NCBI GenBank assembly: GCA_020027875.1
Contig: JAHRHA010000002.1
Coordinates: 124,001-188,000 of the forward strand
DNA length: 64,000 bases
Origin: Micromonosporaceae bacterium
GTDB lineage: Bacteria > Actinomycetota > Actinomycetes > Mycobacteriales > Micromonosporaceae
Reading direction: 5' to 3'
Part shown: in pieces, positions 45,837 to 55,560 of the stretch
Numbering within the stretch: the first letter of the stretch is position 1
Layout: every line of letters begins with the position of its first letter
Program-made: the position numbers and the translations under genes
Notes under the pieces: model-generated
Databases searched by the model: none
Told to the model about the DNA's origin: nothing
What the model saw: the letters and a program-made list of their open reading frames with translations, nothing else

Positions 45837-45895
45837 GATCATGAGCTCAGCGTCGTGAAATGGTGCCGATCATGACCTCCAGGTCATGATCGGCG
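45837..45895 (+). repeat. Palindromic element A, copy 5
   Basis: Half-box GATCATGA at 45837-45844, linker with GTCGTGAAA, palindrome GATCATGACCT-CC-AGGTCATGATC at 45868-45891 (arms identical to the other copies, loop CC instead of GG), then GGCGCTG. The TGA stop of rsmI (45884-45886, minus strand) lies inside the palindrome. Confidence 0.85.
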
Positions 45896-46762
45896 CTGTT
45901 GCACTACGGCGTCGTACACCAAACGTTTGGCCAGCCCGTGCCGCTTGGCCACGGCGGCGATGGCCTCCTTGCGGCTCACGCCATCCGCCTCGACCGCCGC
46001 GACCTCCGCGGCCAGGACGGCCTCGTCCGGCGGCGTCACCAGCCGCGGCGGCGCCCCGGCGACCACGACGGTGATCTCACCGCGTACCTCATCCGCGCCG
46101 GCCCAGTCCGCAAGCTCACCGAGTGGTGCGCGCCGGACCTCCTCATAAGTCTTGGTCAACTCCCGGCACACTGCCGCCGGTCGCCCAGCCCCCAACGCGA
46201 CCGCTGCGTCGGCGAGCGCCGCGGCGAGGCGGTGCGGCGCCTCGAAGAGTACGAGTGTGCGCTCCTCGGTGGCGAGCGCGGCCAACCTGGCCCGGCGCTC
46301 ACCGGGCCGGCGCGGCAGGAAGCCCTCGAAACAGAACCGGTCGCTGGGCAGGCCAGATAGGGCCAAAGCGGTCGTCACCGCTGACGGGCCGGGCGCCACC
46401 GTCACCGGGACGCCGGCGTCATGCGCCGCCCGGACCAGCCGGAAGCCAGGATCGGAGACGCTGGGCATCCCGCTGTCGGTCACCAGAGCCACCCGCGCTC
46501 CGTCGCGGGCCGCCGCGATGAGTTCCGGCGTGCGCCGCTCCTCGTTGCCCTCGAAGTAGGAGAGGACCCGACCGGTGATCTCCACGCCGAGGTCGCGGGC
46601 CAGGCGATGCAGCCGGCGAGTGTCCTCCGCCGCGATCACGTCGGCTCCGGCCAGCTCCTCCCGCAGCCGGGTCGACGCGTCTGCCACATTTCCCAACGGA
46701 GCGCCCACGAGCACGATCGCGCCGTCCCCGCCACCGCCCTCGACCGCCTTCTCGCCGATCAA
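45884..46762 (-). CDS. rsmI: 16S rRNA (cytidine1402-2'-O)-methyltransferase
   Basis: Tetrapyrrole-methylase-fold enzyme methylating C1402 in the decoding centre. Visible motifs: LVGAPLGNVADASTRLREEL, IAAEDTRR, SDSGMPSVSDPG, GPSAVTTALALSGL and EGFLPRRPGERR. The start is uncertain: TTG 46762 keeps the first strand (GAIVLVGAP); GTG 46714 starts inside it. A longer frame to 46924 is unlikely because it runs into the divergent pmt gene. The C-terminal RRS and stop come from element A copy 5, and TTG 46762 lies in element B copy 3, so both ends touch repeats. Confidence 0.88.
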   Translation of the reverse strand: MIGEKAVEGGGGDGAIVLVGAPLGNVADASTRLREELAGADVIAAEDTRRLHRLARDLGVEITGRVLSYFEGNEERRTPELIAAARDGARVALVTDSGMPSVSDPGFRLVRAAHDAGVPVTVAPGPSAVTTALALSGLPSDRFCFEGFLPRRPGERRARLAALATEERTLVLFEAPHRLAAALADAAVALGAGRPAAVCRELTKTYEEVRRAPLGELADWAGADEVRGEITVVVAGAPPRLVTPPDEAVLAAEVAAVEADGVSRKEAIAAVAKRHGLAKRLVYDAVVQQRRS

Positions 46763-46813
46763 GGACTTGTGGTCGTGCTTTGATCTACGTTCCACGGCCA
46801 GAACTCCTTGATC
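46757..46813. repeat. Hairpin element B, copy 3
   Basis: Arms GATCAAGGAC (46757-46766) and CTCCTTGATC (46804-46813), inner CGTGCTTTGATCT identical in position to copy 2, and TTCCACGG. It sits at the 5' end of rsmI in the divergent rsmI-pmt region. Compared with the minus strand of copy 1, about two thirds of positions agree, mainly the arms and centre. Confidence 0.65.
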
Positions 46814-46946
46814 GGCGGGAGGGGATCGGCGGGCGGCGGACGGGGGCGGCGGGACGGGGATGGGGGCACGGCGGGCCGAGGGCAGGGACGACGGCGGCGA
46901 CGGCGGGCGGTCGGCGTACGCCACGATGGCAGCCTACGATCGCGGG

Positions 46947-48641
46947 GTGACCGCGGAGGCTTCCACCGACCAACTGGCAGGCGCCGAACCCGACTCAGGG
47001 CCCGACGCTGGCGCCGACGCCGCATCTGGCGGCGCGGGCATCGGTGCCGGCGCCAGCAGGGGCGTCTCCGACGGCGTCCGCCGGCGCTTTACGGCCATGC
47101 CGGCATGGACATGGCGCTCCTGGGCCGCAGCCGGCTGGGTGGTGGCGATTGCGGCGATCCTCCGTTTCGTGAACCTCGGCTTCCCGCCCGGGCTCGTCTT
47201 CGACGAGGTTTACTACGCCAAGGAGGGCGCGGAGCTACTCGAACACGGCGTCGAGTGGCGCAACGAGACCGACTCGGCCGGCCACGTCGTCGACCGGGCC
47301 GACTTCGTGGTTCACCCCCCACTCGGCAAGTGGATCATCGGGCTCGGCATACAAATATCTCGGCTTATACATATTGGCAACGACGCGTTCGGCTGGCGGT
47401 TCATGACCGCGGTCGCCGGCGTCCTATCCGTGCTGATCATCACCCGTACGGCCCGCCGAATGTTCCGATCGACCGTTCTGGGCTGCGCGGCCGGTTTGCT
47501 CATGGCGCTGGATGGGATGCATTTCGTACTCTCCCGCACGGCGATCCTCGACATCTTCGTCATGTTCTTTGTTCTCGCCGCGTTCGCGTGCATCGTGGTG
47601 GATCGCGACGTGCGTCGAACAAGATGGCTCAGGCTGATGGAGAACGGGCTCGACCCGAGCCAGCCGGGGCGGGCCGGCCGGCCGAGGCTCACCGTCTCGG
47701 GCGTGCCCTGGTGGCGCCTCGCGGCGGCGGTGATGCTCGGGTGCGGCTGTGCGGTGAAGTGGAGCGCGATCTTCTTCTTCCCCGTACTCATCTTGCTGGT
47801 CTTCTTCTGGGAGGTGGGGACGCGGCGGACGGCGGGGGTACGCCACCCGTGGCGTGACACGCTGCTCGACGAGACCGGCTGGTTCCTGGCGATGGGCGTG
47901 CTGCTCTTCGCCACGTACCTGGCGAGCTGGACCGGGTGGTTCCTGAGCGACGACGGCTGGAAGCGGCACTATCTGCGCGACGAGCTCGGCAGATCGGAGT
48001 CGTCCATCTTCGGCCCGCTCTACAACCTGTGGGCATATCACGTTGACGTGTTCAACTTCCACAAGGGACTGAGCTCTCCCCACCAGTACCAGTCCTGGCC
48101 GTGGCAGTGGCTCCTGCTGGCGCGCCCGGTGGCATTCTACTGGAGCGCCGACCCGGGCTGCGGCGCCGACTCCTGCGCCGCCGAGATTCTGCTGCTCGGT
48201 ACGCCGGTCCTGTGGTGGGCGTTCCTGCCGGCGCTCGCGGGCCTGACGTGGTTCGGGATCAGCCGGCGCGACTGGCGCGCTGCCGCCATCGGCGCGGGCG
48301 TTGTCGCGGGCATCGCGCCGTGGTTCTGGTACGAGCTGAGCAACCGGACCATGTTCTACTTCTACGCGCTGCCGGCGGAGCCGTTCCTTATCCTCGCTGT
48401 CGTCTATGTGCTCGGTGCGTTCATCAACGGCCCGGGCGTGGGTCGGCTAGGCGGCGGACGGGTCCGGACCGGGTTGGCGCTGCCGGTGGAGGATCGCAAG
48501 CTGTACGGCACGATCTTCGCCGGAGCGTTCATACTCCTCGTCGCGGTGTGCTTCTGGTGGTACTACCCGATATACGTGGGTGAGTCGATTCCGTACGCGG
48601 ACTGGTTGAGACGAATGCTGCTGGGCGACCGCTGGGTCTGA
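46947..48641 (+). CDS. pmt: Dolichyl-phosphate-mannose-protein mannosyltransferase
   Basis: Transfers mannose from polyprenyl-phosphate mannose to Ser/Thr of secreted proteins. A large polytopic protein with the conserved loop-1 pair D86-E87 in GLVFDEVYYAKEG, HPPLGKW, and several TMs ending near GDRWV. GTG 46947 (MTAEASTDQLAG) gives 564 residues; ATG 46926 or 46860 would add 7 or 29 Gly/Ala-rich residues. It is divergent from rsmI, the same arrangement as M. tuberculosis Rv1002c/Rv1003. Confidence 0.92.
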   Translation: MTAEASTDQLAGAEPDSGPDAGADAASGGAGIGAGASRGVSDGVRRRFTAMPAWTWRSWAAAGWVVAIAAILRFVNLGFPPGLVFDEVYYAKEGAELLEHGVEWRNETDSAGHVVDRADFVVHPPLGKWIIGLGIQISRLIHIGNDAFGWRFMTAVAGVLSVLIITRTARRMFRSTVLGCAAGLLMALDGMHFVLSRTAILDIFVMFFVLAAFACIVVDRDVRRTRWLRLMENGLDPSQPGRAGRPRLTVSGVPWWRLAAAVMLGCGCAVKWSAIFFFPVLILLVFFWEVGTRRTAGVRHPWRDTLLDETGWFLAMGVLLFATYLASWTGWFLSDDGWKRHYLRDELGRSESSIFGPLYNLWAYHVDVFNFHKGLSSPHQYQSWPWQWLLLARPVAFYWSADPGCGADSCAAEILLLGTPVLWWAFLPALAGLTWFGISRRDWRAAAIGAGVVAGIAPWFWYELSNRTMFYFYALPAEPFLILAVVYVLGAFINGPGVGRLGGGRVRTGLALPVEDRKLYGTIFAGAFILLVAVCFWWYYPIYVGESIPYADWLRRMLLGDRWV

Positions 48642-48918
48642 CCAACGGTCGGCAGCGCCGCGATCAGCGTGAGCACACCGCCGTCGTACTCCCGGTGCAG
48701 TCGATGCCCGACCGCCGCTCACCAGCCTCGTGATCAACTTCCCTGGGAGCCTTCCATGCCAGGGTCCAGGTTGGCCCGGCTTCGTTACCGCTGCGTTGCA
48801 CCGCCATGTACATGGCGTTCAACCTGCCCAAGCAAGCCGCGGTCTGGACGGCTCCGAACTACCTCCAGAAGCGACCATCCGGTCTCCCGGCCGACTAGTG
48901 GCGCAAGAGGTGAGGACG
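48642..48918. other. 277-bp gap, no convincing gene
   Basis: Between pmt and the small protein at 48919. A 31-codon open stretch near 48808-48898 (MYMAFNLPKQAAVW...) has no recognisable family or good ribosome binding site. No strong hairpin was seen. Confidence 0.4.
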
Positions 48919-49152
48919 ATGATGACGGAAGAAGCGGCTGAGGCCTTGTTCGCAAGCCCGCTGCAACCATCGGAGAATCCGACCATCGATGAGGTCGAAG
49001 GTGCAGTCCGGAGAAGTCTGACTGCCTTCGGCGGGGCGCGCGGTTGTGCGGCGGCGGTCGCCGTCGAGTACGGCGATCATCCCGACAACGCCTCTGCTCG
49101 GATGCGCTGGGCGCTGTCCCTGGTCCGCCAGCCTTGCCGCGGGCGGGCTTAG
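48919..49152 (+). CDS. Small conserved hypothetical protein
   Basis: A 77-residue protein MMTEEAAEALFASPLQPSENPT..., ending with RMRWALSLVRQP. GAGGTGAGG just upstream of ATG 48919 is a good ribosome binding site. The pattern (short leader, IDEVEGAVRRSL, GARGCAAAVAVEYGDHP) resembles small actinobacterial proteins that occur widely without assigned function (recollection, not searched). Mostly helical, no membrane segment. Confidence 0.6.
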   Translation: MMTEEAAEALFASPLQPSENPTIDEVEGAVRRSLTAFGGARGCAAAVAVEYGDHPDNASARMRWALSLVRQPCRGRA

Positions 49153-49170
49153 CCACGTCGATGGGTTGCG

Positions 49171-49680
49171 TTGTCGGACCGCGACGCTACCCTGCTGCGG
49201 ATGAACATCCATGGCGCCGTCGATGGGATCAAGGCCTTCGACAACGTGACGCTGCAAGACTCGTACGTACATGACTTGAGCTGGTTCGCCAATGATCCCA
49301 ACCAGGGCGGCGGGTCGACGCACAATGATGCCGTTCAGACGTACGAGGGCAACCGGCACATCATCCTGAGACACAACACGATGAGCCCGGGCCCGAAGGG
49401 CAATGCTACATATCAGGTCACCCAGGATGGTGGGAAGGTGGCCACAGATCTTCGCATCGAAGGTAACTGGCTCGATGGTGGCGGCTGTACGCTCAACTTC
49501 GCCCACAAGGGAGGCCCAACTCCGATGACCGGCATCTACGTGATCAACAACCGGTTCGGTCGCGGTCCGAAGTTCCAGTGCCCGATCCTGTTGAGCACAC
49601 AGACGATGCTCAGCCAGAACTCCGGCAACGTATGGGCCGACACCGGCCGCCCGATTCCCACGCCGCAGCGGCACGACTGA
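49171..49680 (+). pseudogene. 3' remnant of a secreted right-handed beta-helix (pectate-lyase-like) protein
   Basis: The 169-codon frame encodes typical parallel beta-helix rungs: GAVDGIKAFDNVTLQDSYVHDL, THNDAVQTYEGNRHIILRHNTM and DLRIEGNWLDGGGCTLNF. Complete proteins of this type have a signal peptide and 150-250 more N-terminal residues, none of which is present: a stop lies 21 bp before TTG 49171. So this is an N-terminally truncated remnant, or a very short form without export signal. Confidence 0.6.
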
Positions 49681-49683
49681 CCC

Positions 49684-50838
49684 ATGCCCCAGCTCAAGGT
49701 CGAGCCCTTCGAGATCCGGGTTGAGGACCGGGTGCTGGAGGACCTGCGCGCGCGCATCCGCAACACGCGGTGGCCCGACCAGGTCCCGGGCATCGGTTGG
49801 GATCAAGGCACTGAGCTTGAGTACCTGAAGCGGCTGCTGGCGTTCTGGGCCGACGAATTCGATTGGCGTGCGCAGGAACATAAACTGAACAGTTTCGACC
49901 ACTTCCGCGCCGAGCTCGACGGCGTGCACATCCACTTCGTCCACGCGCGGGCGCGCGGCGGCGGCGGCATTCCGCTGATCCTGAGCCACGGTTGGCCCAG
50001 CACCTTCGTGGAGCTGCTCGCTCTGGTGCCGTTGCTGACCGATCCGCACGCCCACGGGATCGACGGTCCGGCGTTCGACGTGGTGATTCCGTCCTTGCCG
50101 GGATACGGGTTCTCCGAGCGGCCCGCGCGGACGGTGACCTACCCGCACACGGCCGGCCTCTGGCACAGCCTCATGCAAGGGCTTGGATACTCGCGGTACG
50201 GCGCGGGCGGCGGTGACTTCGGGGCCGGGGTGGCCACATACATGGCTTTGGACAACCCCGCTCCGATGATCGGCGTCCACCTGAGCAACCTGGAAATCTC
50301 GCCCTACACCGGCCCGGAGGCGCGACCACTGACCGAGGCCGAGCGGTCATATCTGGCACAGCTGCAGCGCTGGTCCGAAGTGGAGCGTGGCTACAGCGCG
50401 ATTCAGTCGACCAAACCGCAGACTGTGGGGTACGGGCTGAATGACTCCCCCGCCGGCCTGGCCGCCTGGATCCTCGAGAAGTGGCGGACGTGGACCGACA
50501 GCGGCGGGGACCTCGACTCCCGATTCACTCGCGAGTTCCTGCTGACCACCGTGATGATCTACTGGGCGACACAGACGATCACGCCATCGATGCGGGACTA
50601 TTTTGATAACAGGTGGTCGGGCATCACCGTCGGGCCGGCCGATTTCGTCGCGACACCGACGGGGTTCGCGGTCTTCACGAACCTGTTCGTGCCCGAGGGC
50701 GACCCACCACGGGAGTGGGCTGAACGCCTCTACAACGTCCGGCGGTGGACACGCATGTCACGCGGCGGGCACTTCGGCCCGATTGAGGAGCCCGACCTCG
50801 TTGCCCGCGACATCGCGGCGTTCTTCGCGGAACTCTAG
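49684..50838 (+). CDS. Epoxide hydrolase (EHN family alpha/beta hydrolase)
   Basis: A 384-residue microsomal-type epoxide hydrolase. An N-terminal EHN domain (FEIRVEDRVLEDLRARIRNTRWP) precedes the alpha/beta core with H102-G-W-P oxyanion motif, nucleophile D178 in GGGDFGAGVA, and the catalytic His in SRGGHFGPIEEP. It converts epoxides to diols in the cytoplasm. It starts 3 bp after the beta-helix remnant and is followed by a YjbR gene. Confidence 0.9.
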   Translation: MPQLKVEPFEIRVEDRVLEDLRARIRNTRWPDQVPGIGWDQGTELEYLKRLLAFWADEFDWRAQEHKLNSFDHFRAELDGVHIHFVHARARGGGGIPLILSHGWPSTFVELLALVPLLTDPHAHGIDGPAFDVVIPSLPGYGFSERPARTVTYPHTAGLWHSLMQGLGYSRYGAGGGDFGAGVATYMALDNPAPMIGVHLSNLEISPYTGPEARPLTEAERSYLAQLQRWSEVERGYSAIQSTKPQTVGYGLNDSPAGLAAWILEKWRTWTDSGGDLDSRFTREFLLTTVMIYWATQTITPSMRDYFDNRWSGITVGPADFVATPTGFAVFTNLFVPEGDPPREWAERLYNVRRWTRMSRGGHFGPIEEPDLVARDIAAFFAEL

Positions 50839-50854
50839 GCGGTCGGAGGCACGG

Positions 50855-51205
50855 ATGGTCAAGGTCGACGACGTACGCCGATTGGCGCTCACGCTGCCTC
50901 GCACAGAGGAGGCTCTCGTCCGCGACCGGGTGAAGTTCCGGGTCCGCGGCCTGGTCTACGTATCGTTCTCCGCCGACGAGACGTTGATGGGCTTCGGATT
51001 CCCGAAGGAGGAACGCGCCGCGCTGGTCGCCGCCGAGCCCGACAAGTTTCTGATGCCGATCCCCTCCGACGAGCGATACAACTGGATCCGGGTCCGGCTG
51101 GCTGCGATCGGGCTGGCGGAGATGCGCGAACTCGTCGTGGACGCCTGGCGGATGGTCGTCCCCAAGAGCGTCGCGGCCGCCTACCTGCGCGCGCCGCCGT
51201 CCTAG
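50855..51205 (+). CDS. MmcQ/YjbR family protein
   Basis: A 116-residue YjbR-fold protein: MVKVDDVRRLALTLPRTEEALV, then VYVSFSADETLMGFGFPKEERAALV and a C-terminal LVVDAWRMVVPKSVAAAYL. GGAGG precedes ATG 50855 by 6 nt. The CyaY-like fold is suggested to bind DNA in some relatives, but function is unproven. It lies 16 bp after the epoxide hydrolase and is probably cotranscribed. Confidence 0.82.
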   Translation: MVKVDDVRRLALTLPRTEEALVRDRVKFRVRGLVYVSFSADETLMGFGFPKEERAALVAAEPDKFLMPIPSDERYNWIRVRLAAIGLAEMRELVVDAWRMVVPKSVAAAYLRAPPS

Positions 51206-51843
51206 GCGGCTGCCAGGCCCGCCGCAACGAACAAGGCTAGGGCGACGGTGATATACGCCACCGGCGGGCGCAACCAGGCGTGAGGTGCCGGCGCGTCGGG
51301 GACCCGGGCGGCACCGGTCGCCAGTCCGTAGAGTCCAAGCGCGCCGAGCGGCAGCCCGAGCAGCATTAGCACGCTGGAGATCACGCCGCTCGCGGACAGC
51401 GAGGGCCCGAACGCGCTGGCGAGCAGGATACGAAGGACGGGCAGCGCGACTGCTGTGGCCGCGATCCCGATCATGGCCGCAGCGGCGGGCCGCCGGGCCC
51501 GGTGGATGCTAGTCGCAACAGGGGCGGGGCCAGCCGGCCGGCCCATGGCCCGAAGCGTCTCACCCGTTTGGGTGTGATCTCGGTGTCGCATTGGGTCGCG
51601 CTGGCCCGTGTCCGCAGGCAGCGGGGTTTCCCCAGGCCACGGACCCACGGGCCCACCCACCCCAGGCTGGCCTACCGGCGGCATCCGCCCGCCGCCCCGA
51701 AGTCCGGGTCCCCGGTAACCGCCCTCGCCCGCTTGCGGCTCATACCGAGGGTGCCCGTCGGACTCCGGGTACTGCTGCTCGCCGCGGTACCAACGCGGCT
51801 CCGACTCGTCCGGATAGCTGCTGCGATGAGGCTCCACGGTCAC
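51202..51843 (-). CDS. Hypothetical membrane protein with Pro/Gly-rich N-terminus
   Basis: A 213-residue protein. The first 110 residues are hydrophilic and Pro/Gly/Arg/Tyr-rich (MTVEPHRSSYPDESEPRWYRGEQQYPESDGHPRYEP); the rest has three TMs (AAAAMIGIAATAVALPVLRILLA, SGVISSVLMLLGLPLGALGLYGLATG, PVAYITVALALFVAAGLAAA). GTG 51843 is preferred over the long open frame upstream. Not assigned to a known family. Confidence 0.6.
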   Translation of the reverse strand: MTVEPHRSSYPDESEPRWYRGEQQYPESDGHPRYEPQAGEGGYRGPGLRGGGRMPPVGQPGVGGPVGPWPGETPLPADTGQRDPMRHRDHTQTGETLRAMGRPAGPAPVATSIHRARRPAAAAMIGIAATAVALPVLRILLASAFGPSLSASGVISSVLMLLGLPLGALGLYGLATGAARVPDAPAPHAWLRPPVAYITVALALFVAAGLAAA

Positions 51844-51907
51844 GCACCGTATGCCACCGGCGCGATCACCGCCACCGCAGGGTCGCCCTGCTGGTCGCTC
51901 CGAAGGT

Positions 51908-53104
51908 TCAACCGGCGGTGCGCAGCGCCTCGGTCGGGGCGAGCCGGGCGGCGCGTAGCGCAGGATACAGCCCGGCGACCGCACCGATCGCCACCGCCGC
52001 GACCAGCCCGGCCGCGACCGCGACCGGCGGGATGAGCGCCTGCCAGCCGCGCTGGTACGCCAGGGTGAGCGTCACTCCGGTGCCGAAGAGCACGCCGAGC
52101 GCTCCCCCGGCCGCGCCCAGCAGCAGCGACTCCACGAGGAACTGCACGGCGATGTGCCGGCGGCCAGCGCCGAGCGCACGGCGCAGGCCGATCTCGGTGC
52201 GGCGTTCGAGCACGGAGATCACCATCACGTTGGCGATCCCGATCCCGCCGACGAGCAGCGCCACCGCGCCTAGGCCGAGGAAGAGCGACGTGGTCGCGTC
52301 GGCCACCGCCAGCCGGGCCGACAGCGCGTCGGACGGCCGGCTCACCTTGACCTGGCTCGGGGACTGAGGGTTGGTCGCGCGGGCCAACATGGTCGCCACC
52401 GCCGCGGTCTGGGTCGTCTGCGCCCGGACGTAGATCCGGCTGGGGTGGCCGTCGTAGCCGAAGTCCTGCGCCGCGATCGGAAATCCGATGAGCGCCGAGC
52501 GGTCGACCTCCGGGGCAAGCTCGACCGGGTGCAGGATGCCGATCACGGCATACCATCGCCCACCCAGCCAGATCCGCGGGTCACCGGACAGGTCCCCGAT
52601 GCCGAGCCCGCGCGCGGCCTCGTACCCGAGGACGACGGCCGGGTAGCGCGCCGTCGCCTCGTTGAGGAAGGTGCCGTGTGCGAGTCGAGCGTCCAGTGTC
52701 GACAATAGAGATACATCGCAGGCACGTACCGCGAGGCCGCCGGTTCCGTACGCCGGTATCCGGTCCGTCCGGAACAGCGCCACCCCGGCCAGTTCGGCCG
52801 TTGGTGCGGTGGCCAGTACCCCCTCGGTGCGGGCGATGGAGGTCGGCGCCATGGCGGGGAGCTGTGCCTCGTCGCCGCCCACGGTCCGGCCGTTGACCAC
52901 GGTGAGCAGGTTGGTCCCCAGTAGGTCAATGCGGGCCAGCACGTCGGCCTGGCTTGAGCGGGTAATGCCGAGGACCGCCACGACCGCGGCGATGCCGATC
53001 GCCACGCCCAACACGGACAGGGCGGCCCGGCCGGGGCGGGTTCGCAGGCCGACCGTGGCCACCGGGAGCAGATCCGCGACGCGAAGCCGCGACGACGGAG
53101 TCAC
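51908..53104 (-). CDS. MacB-type ABC transporter permease
   Basis: A 398-residue FtsX/MacB permease with one N-terminal TM ([24 protein letters not shown]), a large extracytoplasmic MacB_PCD domain of about 200 residues and three C-terminal TMs ([25 protein letters not shown] ...). Such permeases act as mechanotransmitters, pumping lipoproteins, peptides or antibiotics without a classical substrate pore. It starts 4 bp inside the ATPase gene. Confidence 0.9.
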   Translation of the reverse strand: MTPSSRLRVADLLPVATVGLRTRPGRAALSVLGVAIGIAAVVAVLGITRSSQADVLARIDLLGTNLLTVVNGRTVGGDEAQLPAMAPTSIARTEGVLATAPTAELAGVALFRTDRIPAYGTGGLAVRACDVSLLSTLDARLAHGTFLNEATARYPAVVLGYEAARGLGIGDLSGDPRIWLGGRWYAVIGILHPVELAPEVDRSALIGFPIAAQDFGYDGHPSRIYVRAQTTQTAAVATMLARATNPQSPSQVKVSRPSDALSARLAVADATTSLFLGLGAVALLVGGIGIANVMVISVLERRTEIGLRRALGAGRRHIAVQFLVESLLLGAAGGALGVLFGTGVTLTLAYQRGWQALIPPVAVAAGLVAAVAIGAVAGLYPALRAARLAPTEALRTAG

Positions 53105-53811
53105 GACAAGCTCCCTGTATCGCTTACGACGTAACCGTCGCGTAGCTCGACGCGACGGAGCATTGCGCCCGCCACCTCCGGGTCGTGTGTGATCACAACG
53201 AGCGTGGTGCCGTCGGCGTTCAGCTCTCGTAGCAGCGCCAGGATCTCGGCGCCGGTGGCCGAGTCGAGGTTGCCGGTGGGCTCGTCGGCGAAGACCACCG
53301 CCGGCCGGCCGACCAGAGCCCGGGCGATGGCGACCCGTTGCCGCTCGCCGCCGGAGAGCTTGCCGGCCTCGTGGTCCGCCCGGTGGGTCAGTCGGACCCG
53401 GGCCAGCGTCTCGTTGGCCGCCCGGCGGCGCTCGCTCGCGGGTACCCCGCGGTAGAGCAGACCTGCAGCCACATTGTCCCGTGCGGTGTAGTAGTCGAGC
53501 AGGATGAACTGCTGGAACACCACGCCGAGCCGGTACGCCCGGAGCCCGGCGAGCCGCCGGTCGGGCAGCCGCTCGATCGCCTGGCCGGCGATGCGCACGG
53601 AGCCGGACGTCGGCCGATCGAGGCCGGCCGCCAGGTTGAGCAGGGTCGTCTTGCCCGATCCCGAGGGGCCGACCACAGCCACCAACTCCCCACTATGGAT
53701 GGTCAGCGTGATGCCGCGGATCGACTCGACCGGCGGGCTCCCCGGATAGGACTTGCGTACGTCGTCCAACTCCAGCACGGCGCTGCCTGGCCGGCAGGTT
53801 CGCTCGCTCAC
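53101..53811 (-). CDS. MacB/LolD-type ABC transporter ATPase
   Basis: A 236-residue ATPase with Walker [11 protein letters not shown]-loop [17 protein letters not shown], signature [15 protein letters not shown] and Walker [13 protein letters not shown], the standard type VII (LolD/FtsE-like) set. It overlaps the permease and the adaptor genes by 4 bp each. Confidence 0.93.
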   Translation of the reverse strand: MSERTCRPGSAVLELDDVRKSYPGSPPVESIRGITLTIHSGELVAVVGPSGSGKTTLLNLAAGLDRPTSGSVRIAGQAIERLPDRRLAGLRAYRLGVVFQQFILLDYYTARDNVAAGLLYRGVPASERRRAANETLARVRLTHRADHEAGKLSGGERQRVAIARALVGRPAVVFADEPTGNLDSATGAEILALLRELNADGTTLVVITHDPEVAGAMLRRVELRDGYVVSDTGSLS

Positions 53812-54926
53812 GTGACCGGCACCTCCACCATGTCGCCTACCGTCAACGCGCCGGACACCTCGACCTTGCCGGTGGCCTCATCGAACAGCCCGGGACGCAC
53901 TTCGACGTAGTCGCCGGAGGCGAGCCGCACCTGGTATCCGCCGCCCGGGCGGGCCAGTAGCGCGGCGACCGGCACCAGTGTGACGTTCTCGCGGACGCTG
54001 GCGGCAATAGCCACTAGTACCTGCGCCTGATCCAGGTCCGGAGTGCCGGCCGGCACGGTGATCCCGATGATGACGGTGATCGTGGCCGGCCCGGGTGGGC
54101 GACCCGGATCATTCTGGTCGGCGACATTGGCTACCCGGCCCGTCCGCAGGATCCTCCCCTGGACTGGACCGGCGCCCGGCAGCGAGACCATGACCTCGTC
54201 GCCGACCTCGACGAACGCCTGCCGGTCAGCGCTGACCTGGGCGGTGACGACTCGTGCCGTGGATGTCGCGGCCAGAATTGGCTCGTTCGGGCCCACCGCG
54301 GTGCCGACCGCCGCCGTTACCTGGCTGATGCGTAGCCCGACCGGCAGGAATACCACCTGACCCAGCGGCAGCGTGCCCGTTCGGCGGGAAGGCGGCAGGC
54401 CCCAGGAGGCCTGCCAGCGGCGGATCGCGGCGCCGGTGGCCCCGGTGAATCGATTGTCCACAGTGACCTGTCGTAGCGGGTCCAGGCCGAGGTCGACCAG
54501 GTTGTGCTCCAGTTGCCGTATGTCCGGGCCGTCGGTCATCGACGAGGCGAAGTCACGGTACGCCGGAAGCGCGCCATACAGTAGCCGTACCTGCTGGTTG
54601 TCCACCGCGTAGAGGACCGCGCCCCGCTTGACGGTGGTACCGGGCTCCGCCGCTCGGGTCAGGATGCCAGGCGCGGCCTGGTGCACGACCTGGTACGCCC
54701 CGTCGAAGCCGTACGTGCCGGGAATCCGGATCCACTGGGTCACCGTCCCCCGAGTCACGGCTGCGGTCGCCGTGGGTACCGGTGCGGCTGTGCTGGCCGT
54801 ACGAGGTTTGGCGGTGACGGCGAACCAGACAGCGAGCGCCGCACCCCCCACCAGAGTCACCGACACGGCGCTCGCGATCGTCTGGCGAAGTCGGCGGGGG
54901 CGACCCGTCGCGATGCTGTCGCTCAT
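53808..54926 (-). CDS. HlyD/MacA-like adaptor with peptidoglycan-binding domain
   Basis: A 372-residue single-TM protein (about residues 17-38). After a Thr/Ala linker come a lipoyl-like half ([44 protein letters not shown]), a PG_binding_1-like segment ([36 protein letters not shown]) and a beta-barrel. The peptidoglycan-binding insert replaces the coiled coil of Gram-negative MacA, fitting a monoderm wall. It overlaps the upstream lipoprotein gene and downstream ATPase gene by 4 bp each. Confidence 0.85.
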   Translation of the reverse strand: MSDSIATGRPRRLRQTIASAVSVTLVGGAALAVWFAVTAKPRTASTAAPVPTATAAVTRGTVTQWIRIPGTYGFDGAYQVVHQAAPGILTRAAEPGTTVKRGAVLYAVDNQQVRLLYGALPAYRDFASSMTDGPDIRQLEHNLVDLGLDPLRQVTVDNRFTGATGAAIRRWQASWGLPPSRRTGTLPLGQVVFLPVGLRISQVTAAVGTAVGPNEPILAATSTARVVTAQVSADRQAFVEVGDEVMVSLPGAGPVQGRILRTGRVANVADQNDPGRPPGPATITVIIGITVPAGTPDLDQAQVLVAIAASVRENVTLVPVAALLARPGGGYQVRLASGDYVEVRPGLFDEATGKVEVSGALTVGDMVEVPVT

Positions 54927-55486
54927 GAGTACGTGATCCCGCCGCTCCAGTGCTGCTGGCAGGCCTCGAACACCCTGAGCATCCGCGGGGACTTGCCCTC
55001 GGCCTCCAGCGGCGTCCCAATGAGCGGGAACGACCCGTCGGCCTTCGGGTCCGGGAAGTCCGGGATCCCGTTCTGTCGCGCGCACTCCGCCCACTTGCGC
55101 AGGGCTTCGACGTCCCCGGGACCGGGTGCCCGCGGGTCGTCGCTGACGCTGTTCTCGCCACCGATGGCCGACTCCGGGAGCCGGTCGAAGAGCGACTGGC
55201 AGGCCTGCTGCGCCTGTTCGAGCACCTGTTGCGAATACAGAGTCTCGAGCTGCGTCTCCATGTTGTTGGGCAATTGGAGCTGACCGTTGTTGTCGACTAT
55301 CGGGTCGGGGAATTCCGGTATGCCGTTGTCGCGGAAGCATTGAGCGACGTCCTTGCCGAGGGCCAGGACGTCCGCGTCGGACATGGTGGTCGGCGACGGG
55401 TCGGCCGACCCACCCGAGCCGCCCGGGCTGCAGGCGGCGAGCGTGATGACCGCGACCGCGGCGGCACATCGTAGGAAGGTCCTCAT
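54923..55486 (-). CDS. Lipoprotein with duplicated C-x-x-x-x-G-I-P-x-F-P-D-P motif
   Basis: A 187-residue lipoprotein, lipobox LAAC with Cys19. Two copies of a 15-residue motif are present: AQCFRDNGIPEFPDP (48-62) and AECARQNGIPDFPDP (133-147), so the protein is an internal duplication of a Cys/FPDP unit. The acidic, helical spacer has another Cys. ATG 55486 is taken; GTG 55495 is possible. It is the first gene of the MacB-type operon; similar lipoproteins precede such adaptors in actinobacteria (recollection). Function unknown. Confidence 0.78.
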   Translation of the reverse strand: MRTFLRCAAAVAVITLAACSPGGSGGSADPSPTTMSDADVLALGKDVAQCFRDNGIPEFPDPIVDNNGQLQLPNNMETQLETLYSQQVLEQAQQACQSLFDRLPESAIGGENSVSDDPRAPGPGDVEALRKWAECARQNGIPDFPDPKADGSFPLIGTPLEAEGKSPRMLRVFEACQQHWSGGITYS

Positions 55487-55560
55487 GGCCGTCACGGTGG
55501 CCCATCCTGGCGGTCGGGTCGTCTGAGCACGGTCGCATCTTTGGTGTGGCGATACGACCA

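Noticed and set aside
46763-46924. Longer start for rsmI (to 46924)
   Set aside because: The extra residues are Pro/Ser-rich without homology and would overlap the divergent pmt start.
48895-50280. 461-codon minus-strand frame
   Set aside because: Antisense to the beta-helix remnant and epoxide hydrolase, both of which have clear domains.
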